This document shows positions 38,655-47,857 of a stretch of 64,000 nucleotides of DNA, piece after piece. Source of the DNA: Acidobacteriota bacterium (GTDB taxonomy: Bacteria; Acidobacteriota; Thermoanaerobaculia; Gp7-AA8); contig JAJPHC010000050.1 of assembly GCA_021325515.1 (NCBI GenBank), positions 1 to 64,000 on the forward strand, written 5' to 3'. How positions within the stretch are numbered: position 1 is the first letter of the stretch; the number at the start of each line of letters is the position of its first letter. A model generated the notes under the pieces. The model worked only from the letters and a program-made list of their open reading frames with translations, did no database searches and was not told the DNA's origin. Both the position numbers and the translations under genes were made by a program.

Positions 38655-40784
38655 TTATTCGTTGCCGGGCTTCAGTCCTCGTTCGATCAGCAGCGGCTCG
38701 ACGATCGGATCGCGGCCGCGGAAGTTGCGGTACATCGCTGCGACGTCTTCGCTGCCGCCGCGCGAGAGGATCATGTCGCGGAAACGCTGGCCGTTCTCAC
38801 GCGTCATGCCGCCATGCTCCTTGAACCAGTAGTACGCATCATCATCGATCAACTCGCTCCACGTGTACGAGTAGTAACCCGCGGAGTAGCTGTTGTCCCA
38901 GATGTGCGAGAAGTACGTCGTGTGATAGCGCGGCGGGACTTCGTGCATCGCCACCTTGAAACGCTCCAGCGCCGCAGCTTCGAACTTGTTCACATCCTCC
39001 AGCGGCGCGGGTGCCGTCATGTCGTGCCACGCGAGATCGAGCAGCGACGCCGCGAGAATCTCCGTCGTGTCGTAGCCCTGATTGAAGGTGCGCGACTTGC
39101 GGATCTTCTCCACGAGCTCCTTCGGCATCGGCTCGCCCGTCTTGTAGTGCTTCGCGTAATTCGCCAGCACTGACGGCTCGAGCGCCCAATGCTCGTTGAA
39201 CTGCGACGGGAACTCGACGAAGTCGCGCGGCGTGTTCGTGTTCGCCACGAGCGGGTACTTCGTCTTCGAGAACATGCCGTGCAGCGCGTGACCGAACTCG
39301 TGGAAGAGCGTCGACACGTCGTCATAGCTGATGAGTGCCGGCTGCCCGGGGGCGGGCTTCGTGAAGTTCGTCACGTTGAACACGACCGGCTTCGTTCCGG
39401 CCAGGGCGTTCTGATCGACGAAGTTGTCCATCCACGCGCCGCCGTTCTTGTTCGAGCGCGCGAAGTAATCGCCATAGAAGAGCGCCAGCGGCTTGCCGTT
39501 GTAGTCGTAGACCTCCCAGACGCGGACGTCCGGGTTGTAAACAGGAAGGTCGTGGCGCTCCTTGAACGTGATTCCGTACAGCTTGTTCGCAGCGAAGAAG
39601 ACGCCGTCGTTGATCACGCGGTTCAGCTCGAAGTAGGGCTTCACCTGCGACTCGTCGAGGTCGTACTCCGCCTTGCGGACTTTCTCCGCGTAGTACTCCC
39701 AGTCCCACGGCTCGAGCTTGAATCCGCCATTCTCCGCGTCGATCACTTTCTGGATCTTCGCCGCCTCATCGCGCGCGCGAGCCGTCGCTGCGGGAACGAG
39801 ATCGGTGAGCAGCTTGAACGCGTTCTCCGGTGTCTTCGCCATCACGTCGGAGAGCACATAGGCGTCCCACGACGGATAGCCGAGGAGCTTCGCCTTTTCT
39901 GCACGAAGCTGGGCGAGACGGGCAACGGTGGCCGTCGTGTCGTTCGGACCGCCATGATTGCCGCGCTGCACGGACGCCTTGAAGAGGCGCTCGCGCACCG
40001 AGCGATTCTGCAGTGAGCTGAGGAGCGGCTGCTGCGTCGTGTTCTGCAGCGCGAGCACCCACTTGCCGTCAAGCTTGCGATCCTTCGCCTCCTGCGCCGC
40101 GGCAGCGATGTCGCTGTCGCTCAGGCCGGCCAGTTCCGCCCGGTCGCTGATGACGATCGCCGACTCCGTCGTGTCGGCGAGCAGCTTCTTTCGAAACTCC
40201 GTCCGCAGCGTCGATTCTTCTTCATTGAGCTTGCGCAGCTTCGCCTTGTCCGCATCATTCAGTTCCGCACCGGCGCGGACGAAGTCGCGGTAGTAGCGCT
40301 CGACGAGAAACTTCTGCTGCGCATCGAGCCCGGAGGCATCGCGCTTCGCGTAGATCGACTTCACGCGGGCGAAGAGCTTCGGGTTCATGTAAATCGAGTC
40401 GTTGTGGGCCGAGAGTTTCGGCGCCATCTCCGCATCGATTTTCTGCAGTGCCGGATTCGTATTCGATCCGGTCAGAGCGTCGAACACGCGGCGGACGCGT
40501 GTGAGCAGCGCACCGGAACGCTCCATTGCCTCGATCGTGTTGGCGAACGACGGTGCCGCCGGGTTCTTCGCGATCCTGTCGATCTCCGCGAGACGCTGCT
40601 TCATTCCCGCTTCGAGCGCCGGCTTGAAATCGCTGTCCCTGATCTTGTCGAACGGTGGCGCCTGGAACGGCAACGGGCTCGGAGAAAAGAACGGATTCTT
40701 CCGGGCGCTCTTCGCCGTGGCAGCCTGTGCCGTCGCGCAAACGATCAGACACAGCACGAGCATGGATAGGTAGTTTCGTTTCAT
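38655..40784 (-). CDS. exported M3-family metallopeptidase (Dcp-like)
   Basis: Zinc metallopeptidase of 709 residues, like peptidyl-dipeptidase Dcp, which removes C-terminal dipeptides. It has a signal peptide (MKRNYLSMLVLCLIVCATAQ, then AAT), so it acts in the periplasm, unlike cytoplasmic Dcp. The active site is STLFHEFGHALHG (HEFGH) near residue 490 and the third ligand Glu lies about 25 residues later. N-terminal helical region and C-terminal tail (DAYYWFKEHGGMTRENG) are those of the family. It is divergent from the Asp-box protein across only 56 nt and ends at a terminator. Confidence 0.93.
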   Translation of the reverse strand: MKRNYLSMLVLCLIVCATAQAATAKSARKNPFFSPSPLPFQAPPFDKIRDSDFKPALEAGMKQRLAEIDRIAKNPAAPSFANTIEAMERSGALLTRVRRVFDALTGSNTNPALQKIDAEMAPKLSAHNDSIYMNPKLFARVKSIYAKRDASGLDAQQKFLVERYYRDFVRAGAELNDADKAKLRKLNEEESTLRTEFRKKLLADTTESAIVISDRAELAGLSDSDIAAAAQEAKDRKLDGKWVLALQNTTQQPLLSSLQNRSVRERLFKASVQRGNHGGPNDTTATVARLAQLRAEKAKLLGYPSWDAYVLSDVMAKTPENAFKLLTDLVPAATARARDEAAKIQKVIDAENGGFKLEPWDWEYYAEKVRKAEYDLDESQVKPYFELNRVINDGVFFAANKLYGITFKERHDLPVYNPDVRVWEVYDYNGKPLALFYGDYFARSNKNGGAWMDNFVDQNALAGTKPVVFNVTNFTKPAPGQPALISYDDVSTLFHEFGHALHGMFSKTKYPLVANTNTPRDFVEFPSQFNEHWALEPSVLANYAKHYKTGEPMPKELVEKIRKSRTFNQGYDTTEILAASLLDLAWHDMTAPAPLEDVNKFEAAALERFKVAMHEVPPRYHTTYFSHIWDNSYSAGYYSYTWSELIDDDAYYWFKEHGGMTRENGQRFRDMILSRGGSEDVAAMYRNFRGRDPIVEPLLIERGLKPGNE

Positions 40785-40840
40785 AACTCTGGTTAAATGC
40801 TTCCCTTCGATTTGGAATGCCGGGATGAGGTGACAAACTG

Positions 40841-43756
40841 GTGATATCTGCCATCATCGCAGCAACGCTCTCCTTTGCAGCAGTTGTCACACCGACGGAT
40901 CTTCAGTGGCGCATGATCGGCCCGTTCCGCGGGGGCCGCGCCCTCGCGGTGAGCGGCGTGCCGGGCCAGCCGGAGCGCTTCTACTTCGGCAGCGTCAACG
41001 GCGGCGTCTGGGAAACGAATGACGCGGGCCGCACGTGGCAGCCGGTCTTCGACTCGCAGCCGATCGGTTCCATCGGTGCGCTCGCGGTGTCGGAATCCGA
41101 TCCGAACCTGATCTACGCCGGAAGCGGCGAGGCCGACATGCGGTCCGACATCTCGCAGGGCAACGGCGTCTACAAGTCCGCAGACGGCGGCAGGACGTGG
41201 TCTCACATCGGTCTCGACGACTCGCAGCAGATCGGACGCATCGTGATCGACCCTTCGAATCCCGATCGCGTGTTCGTCGCCGCACTCGGGCACCCATACG
41301 CTGCGAACCAGGAGCGCGGCCTGTTTCGCTCACTCGACGGCGGGAAGACCTGGCAACGAGTCCTGAGCCGCAACGAAGATGACACGGGCGCGATCGACGT
41401 CGCGTTCGAGCCTGGAAATCCGCGCGTGCTCTATGCGGCGTTGTGGCGCACACGGCGCACACCATGGAGCGTCTATCCGCCATCGAACGGTCCGGGTGGT
41501 GGCCTCTTCAAGTCGACCGACGGCGGCGATCACTGGACCGAGCTCACGGGACTCCCGAAGAATCCCGGGCGGATCGGCATCGCGGTCGCGCCTTCACGGC
41601 CGAGCCGCGTCTACGCGATCGTCGATGCGCCGGATGCAGGCGGCCTGTATCGCTCCGACGACGCCGGCGCGACCTGGACGCTCACCGGCAAGGATGAACG
41701 GATCTGGAGCCGCGGCTGGTACTTCGGCGGCATCACCGTCGAGCCGAAGAACGCGGACGTCGTCTACTCATGCAACGTCAATCTCTATCGCTCGGACGAC
41801 GCGGGAAAGACATGGATCGTCGCGAAAGGCGCGCCGGGAGGCGACGACTATCACCAGCTCTGGATCGATCCCTCCAACCCGCAGCGGCGCATCCTCGGCG
41901 TCGATCAGGGCGCGGTCGTCTCAACCAACGGCGGCACCACGTGGAGCTCCTGGTACAACCAGCCGACGGGGCAGTTCTATCACGTCAGTACCGACAATCG
42001 ATTCCCCTACTTCGTCTACGGCGCGCAACAGGATTCCGGCGCAGCAGGAGTGCCGAGCCGCACGAGCACAGTCGACGGGATCAGCATCACGAGCTTCCGC
42101 GAAATCACGGCGGGCGGCGAGAGCGACAACATCGCACCGGATCCGAATGACCCCGACATCCTCTACGGCGGCCGCGTTTCGAAGCTCGATCTGCGGACGA
42201 TGCAGACGCGCGACATCGATCCGACACTCGCACACTTCGACATCGATCGCCGCACGTGGACGCTGCCTCTCGTTTTCTCGCGGCGTAATCCGAAAGTCCT
42301 CTACTTCGCGAATCAGCGCATGTTCCGCACCGAAGACGGCGGCGAGCACTGGAGCGTCATCAGCGAAGATCTGACGCGCGAGAATCCCGGCACACCGGCG
42401 AATCTCGATCCCGCAACCGCCGCGCTGAAAGCTGGCACCGGCCCGCGCCTCGGCGTGATCTACGCGATCGCGCCGTCGCGAGTCGCAGAGCACGACCTCT
42501 GGGCCGGAACCGATGATGGATTGATCTGGCGCACGCGCGACGAGGGAGCGCACTGGACGAACATCACGCCTCCCTCGCTCACGCCATGGTCGAAGATCGG
42601 CATCATCGAGACCTCGCACTTCGATGCGGAGACGGCGTACGCCGCCGTCGATCGCCATCGCCTCGACGATTTCAAACCGTACGTCTACCGCACGCACGAC
42701 GGCGGCAGGAGCTGGCAACTCGTCGCAAACGGCCTGCAGATCACGGTGAACGTCGTTCGCGAAGATCCGGTTCGCAAGGGATTGCTCTACGCCGGCACCG
42801 AGCGCGGCGTCGCCGTCTCGTTCGATGACGGCGAGCATTGGGAGCCGCTGCAACTGAATCTTCCCGTCACGTCCGTGCGCGACATCGAAGTGCACGGCGA
42901 CGATCTCGTGATCGCCACGCATGGGCGCGCGTTCTGGATCCTCGACAACGTCACGCCTCTTCGCCAGGAGGTCCGCTCGAAGCCTTTCCTCTTCAAACCG
43001 GCAACCGCAGTGCGATTCCGCGCGGCCGGCTTCACCGGCACGCCGATGCCGAAGGATGAGGCGCTGGCCTCGAATCCGCCCGCCGGCGCTGCGATCGACT
43101 ACGTGATCGATGCCGCGAAGCTCGTGACGCTCGACATCTTCGACGACCATGGCCAGCTCGTTCGCCGCTACAGCAGCGCCGAGACTCCGCCCGCGCCGAA
43201 GCAGGAGACGCTGACCACGGCGCCCGAATGGTTCGATCACCAGACGCCGCTGGCCGCAACTCCCGGGCTTCACCGCTTCTACTGGCGGTTACACTATCCG
43301 GCATCCAACTCCAGGGAGCCGTACTCGCGAGGTGTGTGGGCACCACCCGGCCACTACAAGCTCGTGCTGACGGTTGACGGAAACGCGATGACGGAATCAC
43401 TGACAGTCGTGGCCGACCCGCGGATCGCGCCCTACGACTACGCCGCGCAGTTCACTCTGGCGCGCGAGGTCGAGCAGGCGCGCGCGCAGATCGCCGCGGC
43501 GCGGACCGAGCTCGCAGACCTTGCGAAGACGAATGCGCGGGCCGCGGCGCTGGTCGATGCGGCGCCGGGCGGTGCATGGTGGCTGCCTCCGTCGTCGACG
43601 CGTTCTCTGCGCTATCTCGATCAGGCCCTGCAGAAGCTGCTGAGCGCCGTCGATGACGCCGATGCTCCTCCTTCCGCGGATGCAATGAAAAGTTGGGCCA
43701 AGCTCGAGCCGGCAGTCGAAGACGCACTTCGCGCGTGGAAGGAACTGAAACGATGA
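40841..43756 (+). CDS. secreted Asp-box (BNR/sortilin-like) beta-propeller protein
   Basis: A 971-residue exported protein from a GTG start with GAGGTG upstream. At least eleven Asp boxes (pattern S/T-x-D-x-G-x-T-W) are visible, for example TNDAGRTW, SADGGRTW, SLDGGKTW and THDGGRSW, spread over about residues 60-660, which makes one or two seven- to ten-bladed propellers of the sortilin/glycosidase type. A helical C-terminal part (about 860-965) follows. Such proteins are annotated as glycosyl hydrolases, but Asp boxes lie on the propeller surface and do not show enzymatic function. It overlaps the MFS gene (ATGA). Confidence 0.88.
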   Translation: MISAIIAATLSFAAVVTPTDLQWRMIGPFRGGRALAVSGVPGQPERFYFGSVNGGVWETNDAGRTWQPVFDSQPIGSIGALAVSESDPNLIYAGSGEADMRSDISQGNGVYKSADGGRTWSHIGLDDSQQIGRIVIDPSNPDRVFVAALGHPYAANQERGLFRSLDGGKTWQRVLSRNEDDTGAIDVAFEPGNPRVLYAALWRTRRTPWSVYPPSNGPGGGLFKSTDGGDHWTELTGLPKNPGRIGIAVAPSRPSRVYAIVDAPDAGGLYRSDDAGATWTLTGKDERIWSRGWYFGGITVEPKNADVVYSCNVNLYRSDDAGKTWIVAKGAPGGDDYHQLWIDPSNPQRRILGVDQGAVVSTNGGTTWSSWYNQPTGQFYHVSTDNRFPYFVYGAQQDSGAAGVPSRTSTVDGISITSFREITAGGESDNIAPDPNDPDILYGGRVSKLDLRTMQTRDIDPTLAHFDIDRRTWTLPLVFSRRNPKVLYFANQRMFRTEDGGEHWSVISEDLTRENPGTPANLDPATAALKAGTGPRLGVIYAIAPSRVAEHDLWAGTDDGLIWRTRDEGAHWTNITPPSLTPWSKIGIIETSHFDAETAYAAVDRHRLDDFKPYVYRTHDGGRSWQLVANGLQITVNVVREDPVRKGLLYAGTERGVAVSFDDGEHWEPLQLNLPVTSVRDIEVHGDDLVIATHGRAFWILDNVTPLRQEVRSKPFLFKPATAVRFRAAGFTGTPMPKDEALASNPPAGAAIDYVIDAAKLVTLDIFDDHGQLVRRYSSAETPPAPKQETLTTAPEWFDHQTPLAATPGLHRFYWRLHYPASNSREPYSRGVWAPPGHYKLVLTVDGNAMTESLTVVADPRIAPYDYAAQFTLAREVEQARAQIAAARTELADLAKTNARAAALVDAAPGGAWWLPPSSTRSLRYLDQALQKLLSAVDDADAPPSADAMKSWAKLEPAVEDALRAWKELKR

Positions 43757-45093
43757 ACGACTATCCCATCCGGCGCATCATCTTCGCCTCGGGCCTCGGC
43801 ACGATGATCGAGTGGTACGACTTCTACATCTTCGGAAGTCTGGCCGTCGTCATGTCGAAGATGATGTTCCCGGCCAGCACGAACGCGGCGGCCATGATCA
43901 AGACGTGGGCCGTCTTTGCGACCGGCTTCATCGTGCGGCCCTTCGGTGCGATCGTGTTCGGACGCGTCGGGGATCTCGTCGGAAGGAAATACGCGTTTCT
44001 CGTCACGCTGACGATCATGGGGCTTTCCACGTTCCTGATCGGGACACTGCCGACGTACGCGACGATCGGCGTCCTCGCGCCGATCCTCCTCCTTGCGCTG
44101 CGTCTGCTGCAGGGGCTTGCGCTCGGCGGTGAGTACGGCGGCGCCGCGGTGTACGTCGCGGAGCATGTGCCGGACAACAAGCGCGGCTATTACACGAGCT
44201 TCATCCAGATCACGGCGACGCTCGGCCTCTTCGTCTCGCTCGGCGTCGTGCTCGCGGTGAAGAAGTCGATGTCCGAGGCGGCGTTCAACCAGTGGGGATG
44301 GCGCGTGCCGTTTCTGCTGTCGCTGATTCTCGTCGCGATCTCGTTCTACATCCGCTCGCAGATGAAGGAGTCGCCGCTCTTCACAGCGATCAAGTCGCAG
44401 GGCAGGAGCTCGCTCGCACCGCTGCGCGAGAGCTTCGGCAACTGGGCCAATTTCAAAATCGTGCTCCTCGTACTGCTGGGTGCAACGGCTGGTCAGGGTG
44501 TTGTCTGGTACACGGGGCAGTTCTACGCGCTCTCCTTCCTGCAGACTACGATGAAGATCGACCTCACGACGGCCAGCATCATCGTCGCGGCCGCGCTCCT
44601 GCTCGGGATGCCCTTCTTCGTCGTCTTCGGCGCGCTGTCCGATCGCATCGGGCGGCTGAAGATCATGATGGCCGGCAACCTCGTCGCCGCGCTCACCTAC
44701 ATCCCGATCTATCACCTCATGAAGTCGTACGGCGACCCGAAGCATCCGAATGTTCCGATGCTGGTCCTGCTGGTCTTCGTCCAGGTGCTCTACGTCACGA
44801 TGGTCTACGGCCCGATCGCGGCATTTCTCATCGAAGCGTTCCCGGCGCGCATCCGCTACACGTCATTCTCGCTTCCCTACCATCTCGGCAACGGCTGGTT
44901 CGGCGGGACGCTGCCGCTGATCGCCGGCCTCATGGTCGAACGGACGGGAAATATCTACTCGGGACTCTACTGGTCGATCGGCGTTGCGCTGATGACCTTC
45001 ATCGTCGGCTCGGTCGCTCTCAGCGAGAGCCATCGCACCCGAATCTGGGACGAGGCGCAGGAGGCAGTTCCGATCCCCGTTCGCAGTGAATAG
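43753..45093 (+). CDS. MFS transporter, metabolite:H+ symporter type
   Basis: A 446-residue 12-helix transporter of the ProP/ShiA/KgtP family (metabolite:H+ symporters). It has the family start IEWYDFYIFGSLAVVMSKMM and motif A GDLVGRKYAF between helices 2 and 3, and in the middle a LGGEYGGAAVYVAEHVPDN motif. Substrates in this family include organic acids, betaine and shikimate; the substrate here is unknown. The ATG at 43753 overlaps the stop of the Asp-box gene by 4 nt, so the two are cotranscribed. Confidence 0.9.
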   Translation: MNDYPIRRIIFASGLGTMIEWYDFYIFGSLAVVMSKMMFPASTNAAAMIKTWAVFATGFIVRPFGAIVFGRVGDLVGRKYAFLVTLTIMGLSTFLIGTLPTYATIGVLAPILLLALRLLQGLALGGEYGGAAVYVAEHVPDNKRGYYTSFIQITATLGLFVSLGVVLAVKKSMSEAAFNQWGWRVPFLLSLILVAISFYIRSQMKESPLFTAIKSQGRSSLAPLRESFGNWANFKIVLLVLLGATAGQGVVWYTGQFYALSFLQTTMKIDLTTASIIVAAALLLGMPFFVVFGALSDRIGRLKIMMAGNLVAALTYIPIYHLMKSYGDPKHPNVPMLVLLVFVQVLYVTMVYGPIAAFLIEAFPARIRYTSFSLPYHLGNGWFGGTLPLIAGLMVERTGNIYSGLYWSIGVALMTFIVGSVALSESHRTRIWDEAQEAVPIPVRSE

Positions 45094-45123
45094 TCCACCT
45101 GCTATACTCGGTCGAGGCGCCTG

Positions 45124-46170
45124 ATGAAGGAAAAGCGTGAGATCTATCGCTTCCTCCACGTCACACCACGCCGCATCTTCGAACAGCTCGACCAGTACGT
45201 CATCGGTCAGAAGCACGCCAAAGAAGTCCTGGCCATCGCGGCGTACAACCATCTCAAGCGCATCGAGTACCTGAAATTCGGCGGCGAAGTCTCCATTCGC
45301 AAGTCGAACATCCTGATGATGGGGCCCTCCGGCTGCGGAAAGACGTACCTTGCGCGCACGCTGGCCCGGATCCTCGACGTGCCGTTCGCCTACAACGATG
45401 CGACCGCATTCACCGAGGCGGGGTATTACGGCGAAGACGTCGAGGTGGCGATCGGACGGCTGCTGTACGCGACGAATCAGAACGTCAGCTCGGCGGAGAA
45501 CGGCATCGTCTTCATCGACGAGATCGACAAGATCGCGCGGCGCTCCGGCGGCGCACGCACCGGCGCCGGTGCGCGCGACATCGGCGGAGAAGGAGTGCAG
45601 CAGGCGCTCCTCAAGATTCTCGAAGGCGAGAAGATCTTCGTACCGCTCAATGTTACGGCGCATTGGAACAAGTACGACTACGTCGAGATCGACATCTCGA
45701 ACATCCTCTTCATCTGTGCCGGCTCGTTCTCGGATATGAACGAGCAGCCGGATGGGAATCCGATCGGCTTCTTCAACGAAGGAACGCAGGGACCGCACGA
45801 GGTCTCGACCGAAGATCTGACGCGCTACGGATTCCTGCCCGAGCTACTCGGGAGACTGCCGGTGCGTGTCCAGCTCGATGCGCTGACGGCCAACGATCTC
45901 GTGACGATTCTCACGCAGCCGCGGGAAGCGATGGTCCCCGAGTACCAGCGCCTCTGCGCGCTCGATCAGATTCAGCTCGACTTCTCGCAGGAGGCACTGC
46001 TCGAGATCGCGAATGCGGCGCTGCGGCAGAAGCTGGGGGCGCGTGCGCTGCGTGCGATTCTGGAGAAGGTGCTGCATCCCATTCTGTTCGTGGCGCCGGA
46101 ACGCGCCGGCGAGCGGATCGTCATCGAACCTCACGATGTCCATCGGGCGCTCAGCGCGGTGGTCCAGTAA
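45124..46170 (+). CDS. ClpX-like AAA+ ATPase lacking the zinc domain
   Basis: A 348-residue ClpX homologue that starts at the AAA+ module. Walker A is [17 protein letters not shown], Walker [11 protein letters not shown], and the region with PELLGRLPV and [10 protein letters not shown] is kept. Three differences from ClpX: the N-terminal zinc-binding domain is absent; the pore loop GYVG reads GYYG ([10 protein letters not shown]); and the RKH loop region is replaced (TAHWNKYDY). The IGF loop that docks ClpP is present as NPIGFF. It may be a ClpP partner for special substrates or act alone. A TATACT -10-like box lies at 45103-45108 and GAGG precedes the ATG. Confidence 0.9.
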   Translation: MKEKREIYRFLHVTPRRIFEQLDQYVIGQKHAKEVLAIAAYNHLKRIEYLKFGGEVSIRKSNILMMGPSGCGKTYLARTLARILDVPFAYNDATAFTEAGYYGEDVEVAIGRLLYATNQNVSSAENGIVFIDEIDKIARRSGGARTGAGARDIGGEGVQQALLKILEGEKIFVPLNVTAHWNKYDYVEIDISNILFICAGSFSDMNEQPDGNPIGFFNEGTQGPHEVSTEDLTRYGFLPELLGRLPVRVQLDALTANDLVTILTQPREAMVPEYQRLCALDQIQLDFSQEALLEIANAALRQKLGARALRAILEKVLHPILFVAPERAGERIVIEPHDVHRALSAVVQ

Positions 46171-46181
46171 ACTTGCGCACC

Positions 46182-47042
46182 GTGCAATCGATCGGCATCT
46201 CTGCCAAGCACTCATCGCCCGAGGCGCTGGCGTTTGCGGCGCAGGTGGGGAACGATCTGCGCAGGCGGGGACTGCGGATCTGCTACGACGAGAAGACGGC
46301 CGGCGCGCTCGGCGACCTGCATCCCTGTTTTTCGAAGGCGGCCATTGGTCAACACGTTGACCTCCTGGTGACATTCGGCGGCGACGGGACGCTGCTCGCC
46401 ATCGCCCGACATGCACCGGAAAACGTCCCCGTCCTCGGCGTCAACATGGGAACCCTCGGATTTCTCACCGAGATTCGGGTCGAGGAGTTCCCCGGCGTCC
46501 TCGATCGTGTGCTGAACGGCGACTTCCGCCTGGAGCCGCGCGTCACGTTCGACGTCAGCGTCAACGGGCCGGGGCGCGACGATCGCACCTTCCGCGTACT
46601 GAACGATGCCGCGATCAACAAGAGCGCGCTCGCGCGCATCATCGAGATCAAGCTCAACGTGTCCGGACTTTTCGTGACGACGTTCCGCGCAGACGGCCTC
46701 GTCGTCGGCACACCGACGGGCTCGACGGCGTACAACCTGTCAGCCGGCGGCCCGATCATCTATCCGACGATGGAGGCGGTGGTCATCACGCCGATCTGTC
46801 CGCACATGCTGACGAACCGGCCAATCGTCCTCCCCGACACGCTCGACGTCGAGATCAGCATCGAGAGCCGCAGCGTCTCGCAGGAGATCTACCTCACCCT
46901 CGACGGCCAGGAAGGATTTCCGATCAGCGACGACGATCACGTCTGCGTCCGCAAGTCGCAGCACCACGTGATGATGGTCCAATCCCCCGACAAGAACTAC
47001 TTCGACGTCCTCCGCACCAAACTCAAATGGGGCGAAACCTGA
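46182..47042 (+). CDS. nadK: NAD kinase
   Basis: Phosphorylates NAD to NADP. It has 286 residues from the GTG at 46182; a TTG at 46173 is also possible and no Shine-Dalgarno decides. Family motifs: FGGDGTLLAIAR with the catalytic Asp, the glycine-rich VNMGTLGFL, and the later GTPTGSTAYNLSAGGPII for nucleotide binding. The upstream part of the open frame overlaps the ClpX-like gene and is not part of the protein. The next feature is the palindromic element, 4 nt after the stop. Confidence 0.93.
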   Translation: MQSIGISAKHSSPEALAFAAQVGNDLRRRGLRICYDEKTAGALGDLHPCFSKAAIGQHVDLLVTFGGDGTLLAIARHAPENVPVLGVNMGTLGFLTEIRVEEFPGVLDRVLNGDFRLEPRVTFDVSVNGPGRDDRTFRVLNDAAINKSALARIIEIKLNVSGLFVTTFRADGLVVGTPTGSTAYNLSAGGPIIYPTMEAVVITPICPHMLTNRPIVLPDTLDVEISIESRSVSQEIYLTLDGQEGFPISDDDHVCVRKSQHHVMMVQSPDKNYFDVLRTKLKWGET

Positions 47043-47046
47043 AGCG

Positions 47047-47151
47047 TTAAGTTGGTTTTCGGGGGTCACACCTGGAAAATCAACTTAACGGGTGCCAGAC
47101 CTCGCCGAGTTAAGTTGATTTTCCAGGTGTGACCCCCGAAACCCAACTTAA
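47047..47151. repeat. 105-nt palindromic dispersed element, copy 2
   Basis: Arms 47047-47088 and 47110-47151 are reverse complements with one mismatch around a 21-nt spacer, and match copy 1 (29015-29119) in length, arm order and nearly all arm positions; the spacers are more different but both end GAG. It lies between nadK and the convergent transglycosylase gene, whose TAA stop (47150-47148) is inside its right end. Confidence 0.92.
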
Positions 47152-47798
47152 GTGTGGAGGAGGCGGGCGTAGCGGGCTCGGACGTTTTGCACGTAGGCCT
47201 GCGTCTCGGGGAATGGGGGGACGCCGTTGTAGCGCTGCACGGCGCCGGGGCCTGCGTTGTACGCGGCGAGGGTCAGATCGAGGTCGCCGTGAAATGTGTC
47301 GAGCAAAGTGCGCAGGTACCGGGCGGCTCCGAAGACGTTCTCTCTCGGATCGAAGATGTTGCTGATCCCGAGGAATCGAGCGGTCGCAGGCATGAGCTGC
47401 ATCAGGCCGCAAGCGCCCGCCGGCGACACCGCATTGGGATTCATCGCCGACTCCCGTCCCGCCACTGCGACCAGCAGCCGCGGATCGACACCATGCGTCT
47501 GCGCAGCGTCGCGGAAGACGGGCGCATACGCCTCCGGCGCGGCGACGCTCGCATTCGAATCGAACACGGCGTTCCCGAACGGCCGATACGCGAGCGCCCG
47601 GCTGCTGCGCAGCGTGACGAGCGCCTCGCGAATCTCGCCGAAGAAGCGATACGCCGTGATCGAACGGCTGTCATTCGTGATCACGACCCGCCCCGGCTTG
47701 CGAATGTGCGCACGCGGCACATCAGCAGCACTGAAACTCAAATCGCCGGCAAACAGGGGAAGAGAAACGAGCGTTACGGCGACGAGAGTTGTCTTCAT
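47148..47798 (-). CDS. lytic transglycosylase (SLT family)
   Basis: Cleaves peptidoglycan between MurNAc and GlcNAc. It has 216 residues from the ATG at 47798, with a signal peptide (MKTTLVAVTLVSLPLFAG). The SLT domain (about 105-215) has the catalytic Glu in VAGRESAMNPNAVSPAGA and the following CGLMQLMPATARFLG, then LTLAAYNAGPGAVQRYNG, as in Slt70/MltE relatives. The stop codon is provided by the palindromic element. Its start is 60 nt from the divergent amidohydrolase gene. Confidence 0.93.
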   Translation of the reverse strand: MKTTLVAVTLVSLPLFAGDLSFSAADVPRAHIRKPGRVVITNDSRSITAYRFFGEIREALVTLRSSRALAYRPFGNAVFDSNASVAAPEAYAPVFRDAAQTHGVDPRLLVAVAGRESAMNPNAVSPAGACGLMQLMPATARFLGISNIFDPRENVFGAARYLRTLLDTFHGDLDLTLAAYNAGPGAVQRYNGVPPFPETQAYVQNVRARYARLLHT

Positions 47799-47857
47799 GG
47801 CGGTGTTGGGGCAACGCCGCTCATCGCCTCTGAATTTCAACAGAGTACGATGTTGCA

